Origin: Mycolicibacterium frederiksbergense
Lineage (GTDB): Bacteria; Actinomycetota; Actinomycetes; Mycobacteriales; Mycobacteriaceae
Assembly (NCBI RefSeq): GCF_029893345.1
Contig: NZ_JARXVE010000011.1
Coordinates: 1-64,000, forward strand
Direction of reading: 5' to 3'
Length of the DNA stretch: 64,000 nt
Under the pieces are notes generated by a model that worked only from the letters and a program-made list of their open reading frames with translations, ran no database searches and was not told the origin of the DNA. Every line of letters begins with the position of its first letter. The stretch's first letter is position 1. Positions 26,181-35,127 of the stretch are shown here, in pieces. The translations under genes and the position numbers were made by a program.

Positions 26181-27653
26181 ATGGCCAGCAACACATTAAA
26201 CACACCCAAGGTGTCTGCGGGCTTCGACATCAACGCGGAATTCCGCTCGGTCATGCACGAGCTCGGACTCTCACCCGAGGACACCGGCGGCTCGATCACC
26301 TTCGTCGGCGAAGACCCGATCTTCCCGACCGTGCATCGGCTCGGGGCGTGCATCAGCATCCCGATCATGGCCGGCGCGGCCGGGGTCGCCAACATCTGGC
26401 GTCAGCGCACCGGCCGCGGCCAGGACCTGACCCTGGACCTGCGCAAAGCCATCCACGGCATCAACCCGATGTACAAGTTCATGCCCACGATCAACGGCTT
26501 CCCCTATCAGTTGCCGTATTGGATCAACCCCAGCTACCAGATCGACAATCCGATGGGGTTCGACCTGTACCGGACCAGGGACGGCCGATTGTTCTTGCCG
26601 ACGGGGGCCTACCCGGGCCTGCTGAACGCCATGTGCAGTTTCCTGCGCTGCGGGCCCGACCGTGACCAGATCACCGAGGCTGTATCCAAGTGGGACGCCG
26701 ACGAACTCGACGAAGCGGCCGCCGAAGCGGGGCTCGTCTTCGCCATCGTCCGCACACCCGAAGAGTGGGCAGCCCACCCTCAGGGCAAGTATCTGGCCGA
26801 CAAGCCGTTGGTGGAGATCGTCAAGATCGGTGACAGCGATCCCGAGCCGTTCGCCGCGGCCGCGCGTCCACTGTCGGGGCTGCGGGTGCTGGCCGTCACG
26901 CACGTGATCGCCGGCAACGTGATGGCCCGCACGCTGGCCGAGCACGGGGCCGAGGTGCTGCAGCTCGCCCATCCCGAGGAGTTTGAGAACGAGGGCCTGA
27001 TGCAGGACCCGTGCGCCGGGTTCACCTCCTCGGCGTGGCTGGACCTCAAACAGCCCGAAGGACTGCGACGGGCGTATGAACTGGCCGCCGACGCGGACGT
27101 GTTCGTCGAAAACTACCGCGGCCGCAAGATAGCGAACCTGGGTATGTCGCCCGAGGAACTGGCCGCGCGCCGCCCCGGCATCATCTATGCCTCCGACAAG
27201 GCCTACAGCCACGACGGGCCGTGGGCCGACCGGGGTGGGTTCGACATGGAAGCGCTGTGCGTCACCGGGTTCACCACCGAAGAGGGCACCCCCGAGCAGC
27301 CCAAGTTCCCCCCGACGTACGTGATGAACGACTTCATCGCGGGCTATGTCGGCGCGGCGGGCATCCAGGCCGCGCTGATCCGCCGGGCCAAGGAGGGCGG
27401 CAGCTACCACGTGCGGGTCAACCTGGCCCGCTGCGCGATGTGGTTCAACTCCCTGGGCACCTTCGACAACGACACCCCGGGAACCGGCGAGCAGCACCAA
27501 CTGCTGGCGCCGGACACCATCACCGCCCAAACCCCCTACGGGGAGCTGGTCCGACTGGCACCGCCGGTGCAGTTCTCCGAAACCAAGCCGTACTGGCGGG
27601 ACCCGGTACTGGTGGTGCGCGGGTCGAGCAAGCCGGCATGGACAACCGTCTGA
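26181..27653 (+). CDS. CaiB/BaiF-type CoA-transferase, permuted order (1)
   Basis: The product is 490 aa. Class III CoA-transferases usually begin with the motif L-x-G-x-R-V-L-D-L-T. Here that motif (PLSGLRVLAVTHVIAGNVMA) lies near residue 233, after a segment that normally forms the middle and C-terminal part (GVANIWRQRTGRGQDLTLDL; YRTRDGRLFLPTG; VRTPEEWAAHPQG). The expected catalytic Asp region appears as YVMNDFIAGYVGAAG. It would move CoA between organic acids. ATG at 26181 is preceded by AAAGGA. It forms a probable operon with its neighbours. Confidence 0.82.
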   Translation: MASNTLNTPKVSAGFDINAEFRSVMHELGLSPEDTGGSITFVGEDPIFPTVHRLGACISIPIMAGAAGVANIWRQRTGRGQDLTLDLRKAIHGINPMYKFMPTINGFPYQLPYWINPSYQIDNPMGFDLYRTRDGRLFLPTGAYPGLLNAMCSFLRCGPDRDQITEAVSKWDADELDEAAAEAGLVFAIVRTPEEWAAHPQGKYLADKPLVEIVKIGDSDPEPFAAAARPLSGLRVLAVTHVIAGNVMARTLAEHGAEVLQLAHPEEFENEGLMQDPCAGFTSSAWLDLKQPEGLRRAYELAADADVFVENYRGRKIANLGMSPEELAARRPGIIYASDKAYSHDGPWADRGGFDMEALCVTGFTTEEGTPEQPKFPPTYVMNDFIAGYVGAAGIQAALIRRAKEGGSYHVRVNLARCAMWFNSLGTFDNDTPGTGEQHQLLAPDTITAQTPYGELVRLAPPVQFSETKPYWRDPVLVVRGSSKPAWTTV

Positions 27654-27749
27654 GGCTTGTCGCCGGGGCATCCGGGGAGCTGAACGCTCCTGAGAGAACT
27701 ACGGAAAAGCCTCAGCAGCAAGAGAACTCAGAGGAAGGAGAACAATCCC

Positions 27750-29378
27750 ATGATCACCAATCCCTTCCAGAGGAAGGCCTACGACGCGGTCTCGTCCGCG
27801 CTTCCGTTTGCGATTGATCCGGCGAAGATCACCGTGGAGCCCGGAGTGTCTTATCTACCGAGCCCGATCAAGCTGCACGACTACGCCGCCGGCGTCATGG
27901 CCGCGTTGGGCTCGGTCGTCGAACATCTCGGCCGCGTTCGCGGCCTGCCGTCACAGACCATGACCCTCAACCGTCGGCTGGCCGGGTTCCATCTCAACGA
28001 GCTGCAGGTCCAACTGCTCAACGGCTATTCGGTCATGCTCGACACGTGGCCGATGGGCGCCGACAACGGCGCCTATCGCACAAAGGACGGACGCTACGTG
28101 TGGACGATCGGCCTTTTCCCACACTTGGTCAATGCACTGTTAGGCCATCTCCAGTGCCCGAACAACCCCCAGGCGATCCAGGCCGCGGTCGAGAAGTACA
28201 CCGCGCAGCAGCTCGAGGATGAAGTCGCCGGTGGACTCAACCTAGCGGTGGGCATGGTGCGCACCCCGCAGGAATGGCTGGCCCACCCGCAGGGAGCAGC
28301 GACCGCCGCGCTGCCCTTGTTCAGCATTGATCAACAGGGCACCACTAAGCAGCGGGTGCTGGGCAACGCCAAGTATCGGCCGCTCGAAGGGGTGCGGGTG
28401 GTTGACCTCACCAATGTCGTGGCCGGTCCGACCGCCGGTTTCGCCATGGCCGAGCAGGGCGCCGATGTCATCGCGGTCCAGGCACCTCGCGGCGACTGGG
28501 TCACCCCGATCTGGTTGAGCGTGAACTGGGGTAAGAAAACCATCCTGACCGACATCAAGAGTCCCGACGGCAACAAGCGCTTCATCGACCTGCTCGCCGG
28601 CGCGGACGTCCTGCTCAGCAGCCAGCGGCCCGGTGCGCTCGACCGCCTCGGCCTCGGCGAGACGGAGCTGCGGGAAATCAATCCCAACCTCATTTACGGG
28701 TCCGAGTCCTTCGCCTCCCTCGGTACGCCGTGGGTCGGGCGCCGGGGATTCGAGCAGATTGCGCAGGCGGTCACCGGCACCGCGGACGTGCATTCCGAGG
28801 GTCTGGGGCTTCAGGCTCCTACCGTGACCCCCGCGCTGATGAACGACCACCTCACCGGCTATCTGCTGGCCATTGCCGTGGTGGCGGCGCTGGCCGAGCG
28901 GGAAGATCAAGGCGGTTTCTGGCGCGTCGACGCCTCGCTCAGTCGCACTTCCACGTTCGGTCAGACTCTTCTCGAGCCGGTCGATGACGAGCCTTATGCG
29001 CCGATCACCGAGCAGGACCTGATCGAGCACGGTGTGGATCAGGTCAGCCCATGGGGGACCTTCACCCGGTTCGCTCCACCGGTGGCGTTCAGCCACACGC
29101 CCTCGATGGCATTGCGCGCCACCTCGTGGCCGGGCACTGACCCCGACACCATCGGGTGGACAGCCAACCCGGCCGGCGACGCGCCGCCGCAAGTGCCGCA
29201 CTACCCGTCGAAGTTGGCGCGGGAGGGCCGAATCCGCAATTTCACGCCCAATTTCGGCATCGAGGATCGCGCGGATGGTGGCGGTGTCGTCGGCCTCATG
29301 TCCAAGCCGGAGGCCCTCGAAGCCCAGCTGAAGAAGTACGCAACCGATCTCTCGGGTACCTCAAAGTCAAGTGGCTAG
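27750..29378 (+). CDS. CaiB/BaiF-type CoA-transferase, permuted order (2)
   Basis: The product is 542 aa and paralogous to the preceding transferase, with the same unusual order. A C-terminal-like half comes first (YRTKDGRYVWTIGLFPHLVN; MVRTPQEWLAHPQG), then the typical N-terminal start (PLEGVRVVDLTNVVAGPTAG near residue 210), then LLSSQRPGALDRLGLGETEL and the Asp region ALMNDHLTGYLLAIA. Two paralogues may form a heteromer. AGGAAGGAGAA precedes the ATG. The organic acid substrate is unknown. Confidence 0.82.
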   Translation: MITNPFQRKAYDAVSSALPFAIDPAKITVEPGVSYLPSPIKLHDYAAGVMAALGSVVEHLGRVRGLPSQTMTLNRRLAGFHLNELQVQLLNGYSVMLDTWPMGADNGAYRTKDGRYVWTIGLFPHLVNALLGHLQCPNNPQAIQAAVEKYTAQQLEDEVAGGLNLAVGMVRTPQEWLAHPQGAATAALPLFSIDQQGTTKQRVLGNAKYRPLEGVRVVDLTNVVAGPTAGFAMAEQGADVIAVQAPRGDWVTPIWLSVNWGKKTILTDIKSPDGNKRFIDLLAGADVLLSSQRPGALDRLGLGETELREINPNLIYGSESFASLGTPWVGRRGFEQIAQAVTGTADVHSEGLGLQAPTVTPALMNDHLTGYLLAIAVVAALAEREDQGGFWRVDASLSRTSTFGQTLLEPVDDEPYAPITEQDLIEHGVDQVSPWGTFTRFAPPVAFSHTPSMALRATSWPGTDPDTIGWTANPAGDAPPQVPHYPSKLAREGRIRNFTPNFGIEDRADGGGVVGLMSKPEALEAQLKKYATDLSGTSKSSG

Positions 29379-29434
29379 TGCAACGCGGCGGCGGGCGGGG
29401 CAGCGCGGGTGAATAGGCGACCTACACTGGCGCG

Positions 29435-30733
29435 ATGCCATGGTGGCAAGAGCTGCAGGGCGACGATGCCGTCGTCGCCGCTCGACGTGCGCGTGTTCCG
29501 CTGTCGATCGATCAGGAGGCGCGGGCGAACCTCGGTGCGGGAGCACTGGATTGGGCGCACGCGCTGGCCGGGGAGATCGCGCGGGACTTCATCGAGAACG
29601 CGATTCCCGAGCTCGCCGACACGACCGATTTCGCGACGGCCCTCGCCCGCAGCGCCGAGGTCAATGTGCTGCGTATCTTGCTCGCGCTCGACGGCTCCCC
29701 CGCCGATGGGGATCCGCCCATCGAGGCCCTCAACTTCGTCCGCGACGCGGCCCTGCGGCACGTGCCGCTGTCGGCGATCCTGCGCGGCTATCGGCTGGGA
29801 GTAGACCACTGGATACAGTGGGCGGCCCCCGCGATCGAGAATCACAGTGCGTCCGCCGATCACCTGAATGACTTCCGCGACGCGACGCAAGCCGCGATCC
29901 GCCATATCGATCAGCTCTCCGAGGCCGTGGTCACCGAGTACGAGAGCGAGATGAAACGCCGCGCCAGCGTGGGCGCCGAGCGGCGCCTCGCCCTGCTGCG
30001 CGCCGTGGTCGCCGGCGACAAGGTCGATGTCGATGCCGGATCACGGACACTGGACTACCCCTTGCACGGCCAACACATCGCCGTCGTACTGAGCGTCGCG
30101 GAGGACACCTCCGTGCCGGACCCGCTCGCCCTGCTCGAATCCGAGGCCCGCGCGCTCGCCGGACGGGCCCGCGCGCTCGCCGTCACGACCGCGCCCGCCG
30201 GCCGGCGCCGGCTGCACGCATGGCTCGCGGTGCCAACCGGTCGTGCACTGACCGGTCCGCTCTCCGACGGCGTCGAGGCCGGCTACGGCGGCACCGGCGC
30301 CGGTGTCGCCGGTTTCCGACGCTCGCACGCGGAAGCCTTGCAGGCACTCGAGGTTCTGCAGGCATCCCGACCCGCGGCGGAGGACGAGCGCATCGTCGCG
30401 TACGCCGATGTCCGCCTCGTCGCGCTCGTCGCCGCGGAGAAGGCGCGCGCCCGGCTGTTCCTCGCTTCGGTTCTCGGTGGGCTGGCCGGCTCCGATCCGC
30501 GCTCGCGGGAGCTGCGCACGACGCTGTACGCGTTCCTATGTCGCAATCGCAGCCACACCGCGACCGCGCGAGATCTGCACCTGCACAAGAACACTGTCGT
30601 CAAGCGCGTCGCGCGCGCCTACGAACTGGTCGGCGATGACGCCGCGAAGCGTGAGATCGACCTACACGTGGCGCTCACTGTCCTGGAGATTCTCGGCGAC
30701 GACCTTCTGGATCCCGCGGAGCAGACACACTGA
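29435..30733 (+). CDS. PucR/CdaR-type transcription regulator
   Basis: This 432-aa regulator has a C-terminal helix-turn-helix of the PucR type: LRTTLYAFLCRNRSHTATARDLHLHKNTVVKRVARAYELVG. The preceding ~100 residues form a GGDEF-like segment typical of CdaR proteins, and the N-terminal half is a helical sensory domain (RHVPLSAILRGYRLGVDHWI). It follows the CoA-transferase genes by 56 bp and probably controls them or the cupin/SnoaL pair. It has no membrane segment. Confidence 0.85.
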   Translation: MPWWQELQGDDAVVAARRARVPLSIDQEARANLGAGALDWAHALAGEIARDFIENAIPELADTTDFATALARSAEVNVLRILLALDGSPADGDPPIEALNFVRDAALRHVPLSAILRGYRLGVDHWIQWAAPAIENHSASADHLNDFRDATQAAIRHIDQLSEAVVTEYESEMKRRASVGAERRLALLRAVVAGDKVDVDAGSRTLDYPLHGQHIAVVLSVAEDTSVPDPLALLESEARALAGRARALAVTTAPAGRRRLHAWLAVPTGRALTGPLSDGVEAGYGGTGAGVAGFRRSHAEALQALEVLQASRPAAEDERIVAYADVRLVALVAAEKARARLFLASVLGGLAGSDPRSRELRTTLYAFLCRNRSHTATARDLHLHKNTVVKRVARAYELVGDDAAKREIDLHVALTVLEILGDDLLDPAEQTH

Positions 30734-30768
30734 AGGGGCGACGGCGCTCTCGCGCCGCCACCCCTTCA
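30731..30768. terminator. Bidirectional terminator
   Basis: TGAAGGGG (30731-30738) pairs with CCCCTTCA (30761-30768), with an inner GGCG/CGCC stem. It begins on the pucR-type stop codon and ends 10 bp before the convergent SnoaL stop. There is no strong T-run, which is common in mycobacteria. Confidence 0.7.
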
Positions 30769-30778
30769 ATCATTCGAA

Positions 30779-31171
30779 TCAGACCAGCACCCGTGCGACG
30801 TGCTCGGTGTCGAGGTACTCGCGCACCGCGCTGACCTGTCCTGCCCGGCACGTGAACACCACGCAGTAGTGGTTGCGATAGGCATCGCCGCGGCGCGACC
30901 GTGCCGTTCCCACATACTCGGCCACGACGGTGCCGCTGTGAGCCCAGAGGTGGGTGACCTCGAACGCGAGCGAGCCCGGCTCGAACATCCCGGCCGCGGC
31001 GGCGAGGAAGTCGCGTAGGACCGCCTCGCGTCCGACATGGCGCCCCGAGACCGCGAGATCTCCCGCCAGCCACCATTCGACGTCGTCGGTAAGCAGGCCC
31101 TCGATCGCCCCGAGGTCCATCCGGCCCATCGCGTTCAGCAGCGCCCGCACCGTCGCCTCATCGGTCGACAT
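30779..31171 (-). CDS. SnoaL/NTF2-like protein
   Basis: This 130-aa protein has an NTF2-like fold: ATVRALLNAMGRMDLGAIEGLLTDDVEWWLAGDLAVSG, then strands ending in HYCVVFTCRAGQVSAVREYLDTEHV. Such domains act as hydrolases, isomerases or binding proteins, and the substrate cannot be read. The ATG at 31171 lies 7 bp after the cupin stop, so the two are co-transcribed. The open frame upstream of this ATG overlaps the cupin gene and is not coding. Confidence 0.78.
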   Translation of the reverse strand: MSTDEATVRALLNAMGRMDLGAIEGLLTDDVEWWLAGDLAVSGRHVGREAVLRDFLAAAAGMFEPGSLAFEVTHLWAHSGTVVAEYVGTARSRRGDAYRNHYCVVFTCRAGQVSAVREYLDTEHVARVLV

Positions 31172-31178
31172 GTCGGTT

Positions 31179-31742
31179 TCAGTCGTCGAGTGAGAGATGC
31201 GGCAGGAACTCGAGGTTGTAGCGCTCGCGCGCTTCCTTGACGAACGCCGCAACGGCCACCGGGTCGTTGGGGTCGAGCTCGAGGTTCTGGTAGTACTGGA
31301 AATACGCGGGCAGGGTGTTGCCCGGGGTCAGCACAATGATCGTGCGGGTCGGGCCCTCGCTGGTCACGTGGTAGCTGTGGGCGTAATCCTTGGGCCCCCA
31401 AACCATCTCGCCGGCGTTCGCGACCATCTTGTGCCGGACACCCTCGTGGTCGATCACGGTCACGGTGAGCTGGCCCTCCACGACATAGAACGCCTCGTCC
31501 TCACCGTGATGAATGTGGAACCACGGACGCTGCCCGGCGGGGAAGGTCACCTCGGCGATCGTCACCTGGCCGTCGGTCCGGTCGTACAGGGCGTGGTAGA
31601 TCAGCTTCGTACCGGGGATCTGCGGGGCGCCGTCCCACTCGGATCCGCCCATGACGATCGTCGCGCGCGCCGGGTCGGAAACGTATGCACCACCGGGAGC
31701 CTCGACCTTTGCAGGGGTGAGCTTCTCGGTCAGTTCGGTCAT
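31179..31742 (-). CDS. Cupin-domain protein
   Basis: This 187-aa protein has a single cupin domain. Motif 1 is HIHHGEDEAFYVVEGQLTV, with the two His, the Glu and the Gly typical of metal-binding cupins, and motif 2 is GEMVWGPKDYAHSYHV. Such proteins are dioxygenases, isomerases or sensors. GAAGGAG precedes the ATG at 31742. It is the first gene of a two-gene operon that converges on the PucR-type gene. Its place in the CoA-transferase cluster suggests a role in degrading an organic acid. Confidence 0.8.
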   Translation of the reverse strand: MTELTEKLTPAKVEAPGGAYVSDPARATIVMGGSEWDGAPQIPGTKLIYHALYDRTDGQVTIAEVTFPAGQRPWFHIHHGEDEAFYVVEGQLTVTVIDHEGVRHKMVANAGEMVWGPKDYAHSYHVTSEGPTRTIIVLTPGNTLPAYFQYYQNLELDPNDPVAVAAFVKEARERYNLEFLPHLSLDD

Positions 31743-31790
31743 TACCACTCCTTCGTAGTATCGGGCGCCCCGTCCTGAACGCCTGACCAC

Positions 31791-32134
31791 ACGCTATTTC
31801 CGGCCGGACCGGATCACGATGGGCGAACAGCACACTCCTTGCCGGTCGGCGTGGCCCCACAGACCACCGCCGCCGGCACGCCGGGAAGGCGTGGGGCACA
31901 CAGATTTTCCAGCTGCAGACGACCAAGCCCTACCCGGGACGATCAACTTCCCCCGCCCACCCCAACTCTTTTCGCGATGGCGGTCCCCGACGGCGACGCG
32001 CCACGGACTCCGTCCGCACCCACCAACTCGGCGACGCGCGTTGTGCAAACACACAATTGGGCTTCTATTGACCTTTCACATCAGGCACACTATGACTCGA
32101 ATTCTCATCAGCAATTGCAGTGGAGGCGCCCGAG
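31791..32134. other. Intergenic region, no gene supported
   Basis: This is the upstream region of the cupin operon and of the relic at 32135. Its AT content is higher near 32040-32120, including acacaattgg and ttgacctttcaca (TTGACC could serve as a -35 box). Open frames across it have no ribosome binding site or motif. Confidence 0.5.
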
Positions 32135-32501
32135 TTGTCGGAACCGAGTGTGCAGGGATGGATCGAGGATTGGGTGGCCACGGAGTCCCGGTCCGAGAAC
32201 GTCGAGATCTGGGTGGACCAGGTCCAGGCGCCCGTCCTGAAGTCCAACCCGGGGGTCGCTGACGACGCGGCGCTCTCGCACACGGTATGACGCCTTCGTC
32301 GAAAAGGTTGTCCCGATTGCGTGCCCGGTTCGATCCGGCGTCGACGGACTCAGGGAGTTCGCTTACTCGAAGGCGATCATCCGGCAACTGTTCAAGGCCC
32401 CTCTGGCGCTCACCACGTTCGCGCGTACCGAGAAGGCCGTCCACCAGCTCACCCAGGTGCTGACCATGCTGCACGGAACCGGTACGACGCTGCGAAAATA
32501 G
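32135..32501 (+). pseudogene. Frameshifted relic of an unknown protein
   Basis: A frame beginning at TTG 32135, with GGAGG eight bases upstream, reads LSEPSVQGWIEDWVATESRS and on through VEIWVDQVQAPVLKSNPGVA to LSHTV, then stops at 32288-32290. The next frame continues without a break as YDAFVEKVVPIACPV, then ALTTFARTEKAVHQLTQVL to a stop at 32499-32501. Both parts have ordinary amino-acid composition, which supports one gene of about 120 codons with a frameshift near 32285. The family is not recognised. A sequencing error could mimic this. Confidence 0.5.
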
Positions 32502-32539
32502 CGCCGGGGAGGTAAGGGGCGTCACCCTACAATCGCAGG

Positions 32540-33154
32540 ATGACCGAGCAAACCAGGGCCGAGACGCGGCGCGGACGCGACCGACGCTCCGCGCTGATCG
32601 CGGCGACGCTGCGGATCATCGTGCGCGACGGTCCCGGTGCGGTCAAACATCGGACCGTGGCGGCTGAGGCCGGGAGTACGCACGGACTGGTGTCGTACTA
32701 CTTCGGCGGGAGCGAGAAGCTGATCCGGTCCGCGCTCGAAGACACTGCCATGCGCAATGTTTCGTGGCTCGAGAGCGCCCAAGAAAGGCTGCTGGCCGCC
32801 GCCGACGATGCCACGGCCCTGGCCGAGGCCCTAGCCGACATCGTCGACGAGCAGCTGACGACCGACCGTGCCATGGGGTTTTGTGTGCTCGAGCTACACC
32901 TGGCCGCTGGCCGTGATCCAGAGCTTCGGCCGCTGATCCGTTCGTGGGGCAAGGCCTTCGTGCTCGCCTCGGCTCCGGTCCTCAAACGCCTGGGGTCGCA
33001 GGATCCGGTTCAGGACACCCGCCTGCTGGCACAGCTCATCAATGGCATGGTGCTGGAACAACTCAGCGTTCCGCGACCGGACTTCAAGGAACGCGTCCTG
33101 TTGCCGAACCTGAAACGTCTGATGTCGGCGATCGCAGCCGACAGTGCCAACTAG
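32540..33154 (+). CDS. TetR-family regulator
   Basis: This 204-aa protein has an N-terminal helix-turn-helix: LIAATLRIIVRDGPGAVKHRTVAAEAGSTHGLVSYYFGGSEKLIRSAL. The C-terminal domain is of the BetI-like kind (VLELHLAAGRDPELRPLIRSW). It is intact and flanked by gene relics on both sides, so its former target genes may be lost. Its ATG lies 38 bp after the relic's stop. The ligand is unknown. Confidence 0.85.
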   Translation: MTEQTRAETRRGRDRRSALIAATLRIIVRDGPGAVKHRTVAAEAGSTHGLVSYYFGGSEKLIRSALEDTAMRNVSWLESAQERLLAAADDATALAEALADIVDEQLTTDRAMGFCVLELHLAAGRDPELRPLIRSWGKAFVLASAPVLKRLGSQDPVQDTRLLAQLINGMVLEQLSVPRPDFKERVLLPNLKRLMSAIAADSAN

Positions 33155-33158
33155 CTAA

Positions 33159-33521
33159 TTAGCACCGCCGGTCAGCTTTACGCCGGGCCGGTTCCGGGTT
33201 CGGCAGACCGCGGGCGGCGGCATACTGCGCTACTCCCGCGGCGTCGAGGGCGATAAGTGCGATGTTGTAAGGCTTTCCGTCGCCGATCGCGACCACACCG
33301 CCGATCAACGCCGAGGTCGGCTTGACAAGTCCGGTAAAGAACTTCAGCGTCGCCGACGATATCGGCGCGGCGCCGGAGATGGCCCACCGAACCTGTTCCA
33401 GCCCAAGCCGTTCCCGCAACCGGGACAGCACCTATTCGTCCGCACGCGCGTACTCCTCGGCGAGTTCGGGTGGCAGCTCCTCTCCGGCGGCCACCACCAC
33501 CTCGGCTTTCAGCGCCGCGAC
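33159..33521 (-). pseudogene. Relic of a long-chain fatty acyl-CoA ligase (FadD11-type)
   Basis: The minus strand reads ALKAEVVVAAGEELPPELAEE and on to YARADE, a stop codon (33432-33434), then LSRLRERLGLEQVRWAISGAAPISSATLKFFTGL. It jumps directly to VKPTSALIGGVVAIGDGKPYNIALIALD, which belongs far downstream in this family. The relic therefore has a nonsense codon, an internal deletion near 33325 that removes over 100 residues, and no true ends. It cannot be functional. Confidence 0.78.
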
Positions 33522-33554
33522 TTCGAGCCCCACTGCAGGGCGCCGCGAATCTCC

Positions 33555-33911
33555 TGCAAGGCGCACTCCGACCAAGGGGTGGTGCGGGACTGGATCGCCG
33601 AATCACGGGTCCGCATCGAGCAACTGCGCCTGCTGGTCCTCAAAACCGCGTGGCTGATGGACACCGTCGGCAACAAGGGCGCGCAAGCCGAGATCCATGC
33701 CATCAAGATCGCCACGTCGGCGGTCGTGCAGTGGGTCGTCGACAAGTCGATACAGGTGCATGGCGCCGCTGGGTTATCCCAGGACTTCCGGCTGGCGAGT
33801 GCCTACGCGAACATCAGGACACTGCGCTTCGCAGACGGCCCCGACGAAGTTCACAAGAACGCACTGGCCCGCCACGAGCTACGCCGCCAAGCCGATTCCC
33901 GTGCGGGCTGA
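33555..33911 (+). pseudogene. Relic of an acyl-CoA dehydrogenase (C-terminal part)
   Basis: From about 33555 the plus strand reads KAHSDQGVVRDWIAESRVRI, then LLVLKTAWLMDTVGNKGAQA and VVDKSIQVHGAAGLSQDFRL, then a normal C-terminal helix (YANIRTLRFADGPDEVHKNA). This is the final ~115 residues of a FadE-type enzyme, including the FAD-binding and helix-forming C-terminal domain. The first ~250 residues, including the substrate pocket, are absent. It abuts the FadD relic on the opposite strand. Confidence 0.78.
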
Positions 33912-34007
33912 TAGTTGATGCCGGCGGCCATTCATTGGGAAGGTTCATTGACAACCGTCGCGCCCGTGATCGACAGTGCTAGGCGTCCACGGGACGAAAG
34001 GCACGTA

Positions 34008-35102
34008 ATGAGTCGCACCGACGGCCAGCTCAACGAGCTCGGCTACTACGCCGTGACCAGGCACCCCGCGGATGTCCGGGTGGTACTGCCCGAGGCCCGC
34101 GCGGCCGAGGAGCTCGGCTTGGGCTCCTGCCACATCGGCGAGCGCTTCACCGTGAAGGACGCGGGCGTGCTCAGCGGAGCGCTGGCCGGCTGCAGCACAA
34201 GTCTGGGTATCGCCCCGTCGACCAACCACCACACCCGTCATCCCACCGTCACTGCGACAGTCGGATCGACGATGCACGCGCTCACCGAGGGCCGCTTCGC
34301 GATGGCGTTCGGTCGCGGGATGGCGGCGTATTGGCAGGCGATCGGTCTGCCGGTGGTGACCGAGGCCCGGCTGCGCGACTTCTTCGGCATCCTGCGCCGA
34401 CTGTGGGCCGGCGAGATGATCCTCAATCACGACGGCCCGGCCGGGAAGTGGCCACTGCTGCGCCACGTCAGCGGCCTGCCCGACGGACCACCCATCGGCT
34501 TGGTGGCTGTCGGCCCCAAGACCATGGAACTTGCCGGTGAGATCTGCGATTTCGTTGTGCTGCATACCTTTTTCTCCGACGAGGCGACGACATCGTCGGT
34601 CGCGGCGGTGCGCCGGGGCGCCGAACGCGCGGGCCGCGATCCCGACAGCGTCCGGATCTGGGCGTGCCTGGCGACGGTCCCGGACGCGTTGTCGGAAGAG
34701 GATCAAATGCGACGCGGCGTCGGCCGGCTGGCGACTTATCTGCAGGCCTACCCGGACGTGCTGGTCTCGGCCAATGGTTGGGATCGCGCGACGTGGGACC
34801 GGATCAGGCAGAGCGACCTGTTCACCGATGCGGCCACCGCCGGGCCCATCGATGCCAGTGCGTCGTTCGAGACGCTGCAGCGGATCGCCGAGTTGATTCC
34901 GGCCGAATGGCTGGCCTCGGTGGCCTCGGGATCGCCGCAGGACTGCGCGAAAACCATTGCCCGGCAATATGACTTGGGCGTGCACTCGGTCATCATGCAC
35001 GGGGCAAGTCCACACGAGCTCGCGCCCGTCGTGCAGGCCTACCGGGCCAACCGTCCGACGCTGCGCAGAGCGGTCGCGGCGAATCCGGGGAGATTCGCCT
35101 GA
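34008..35102 (+). CDS. LLM-class F420-dependent oxidoreductase
   Basis: This 364-aa TIM-barrel oxidoreductase of the luciferase-like superfamily resembles the group named TIGR03857. Motifs are LNELGYYAVTRHPADVRVVL at the start, AAEELGLGSCHIGERFTVKDAG, the NHHTRHPTVTATVGSTMHALTEGRFAMAFGRG block typical of F420 users, and GLVAVGPKTMELAGEICDFVVLH. It would transfer a hydride between F420H2 and an unknown substrate. I choose ATG at 34008 because the family starts there; the frame extends to 33915. Confidence 0.87.
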   Translation: MSRTDGQLNELGYYAVTRHPADVRVVLPEARAAEELGLGSCHIGERFTVKDAGVLSGALAGCSTSLGIAPSTNHHTRHPTVTATVGSTMHALTEGRFAMAFGRGMAAYWQAIGLPVVTEARLRDFFGILRRLWAGEMILNHDGPAGKWPLLRHVSGLPDGPPIGLVAVGPKTMELAGEICDFVVLHTFFSDEATTSSVAAVRRGAERAGRDPDSVRIWACLATVPDALSEEDQMRRGVGRLATYLQAYPDVLVSANGWDRATWDRIRQSDLFTDAATAGPIDASASFETLQRIAELIPAEWLASVASGSPQDCAKTIARQYDLGVHSVIMHGASPHELAPVVQAYRANRPTLRRAVAANPGRFA

Positions 35103-35127
35103 TTGCAGCCCACGGGCTGCGCGACGA

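Noticed and set aside
30779-31252. Longer start for the SnoaL protein at 31252
   Set aside because: The extra 27 residues overlap the cupin gene's end and are Ser/Arg-rich with no homology to the fold.
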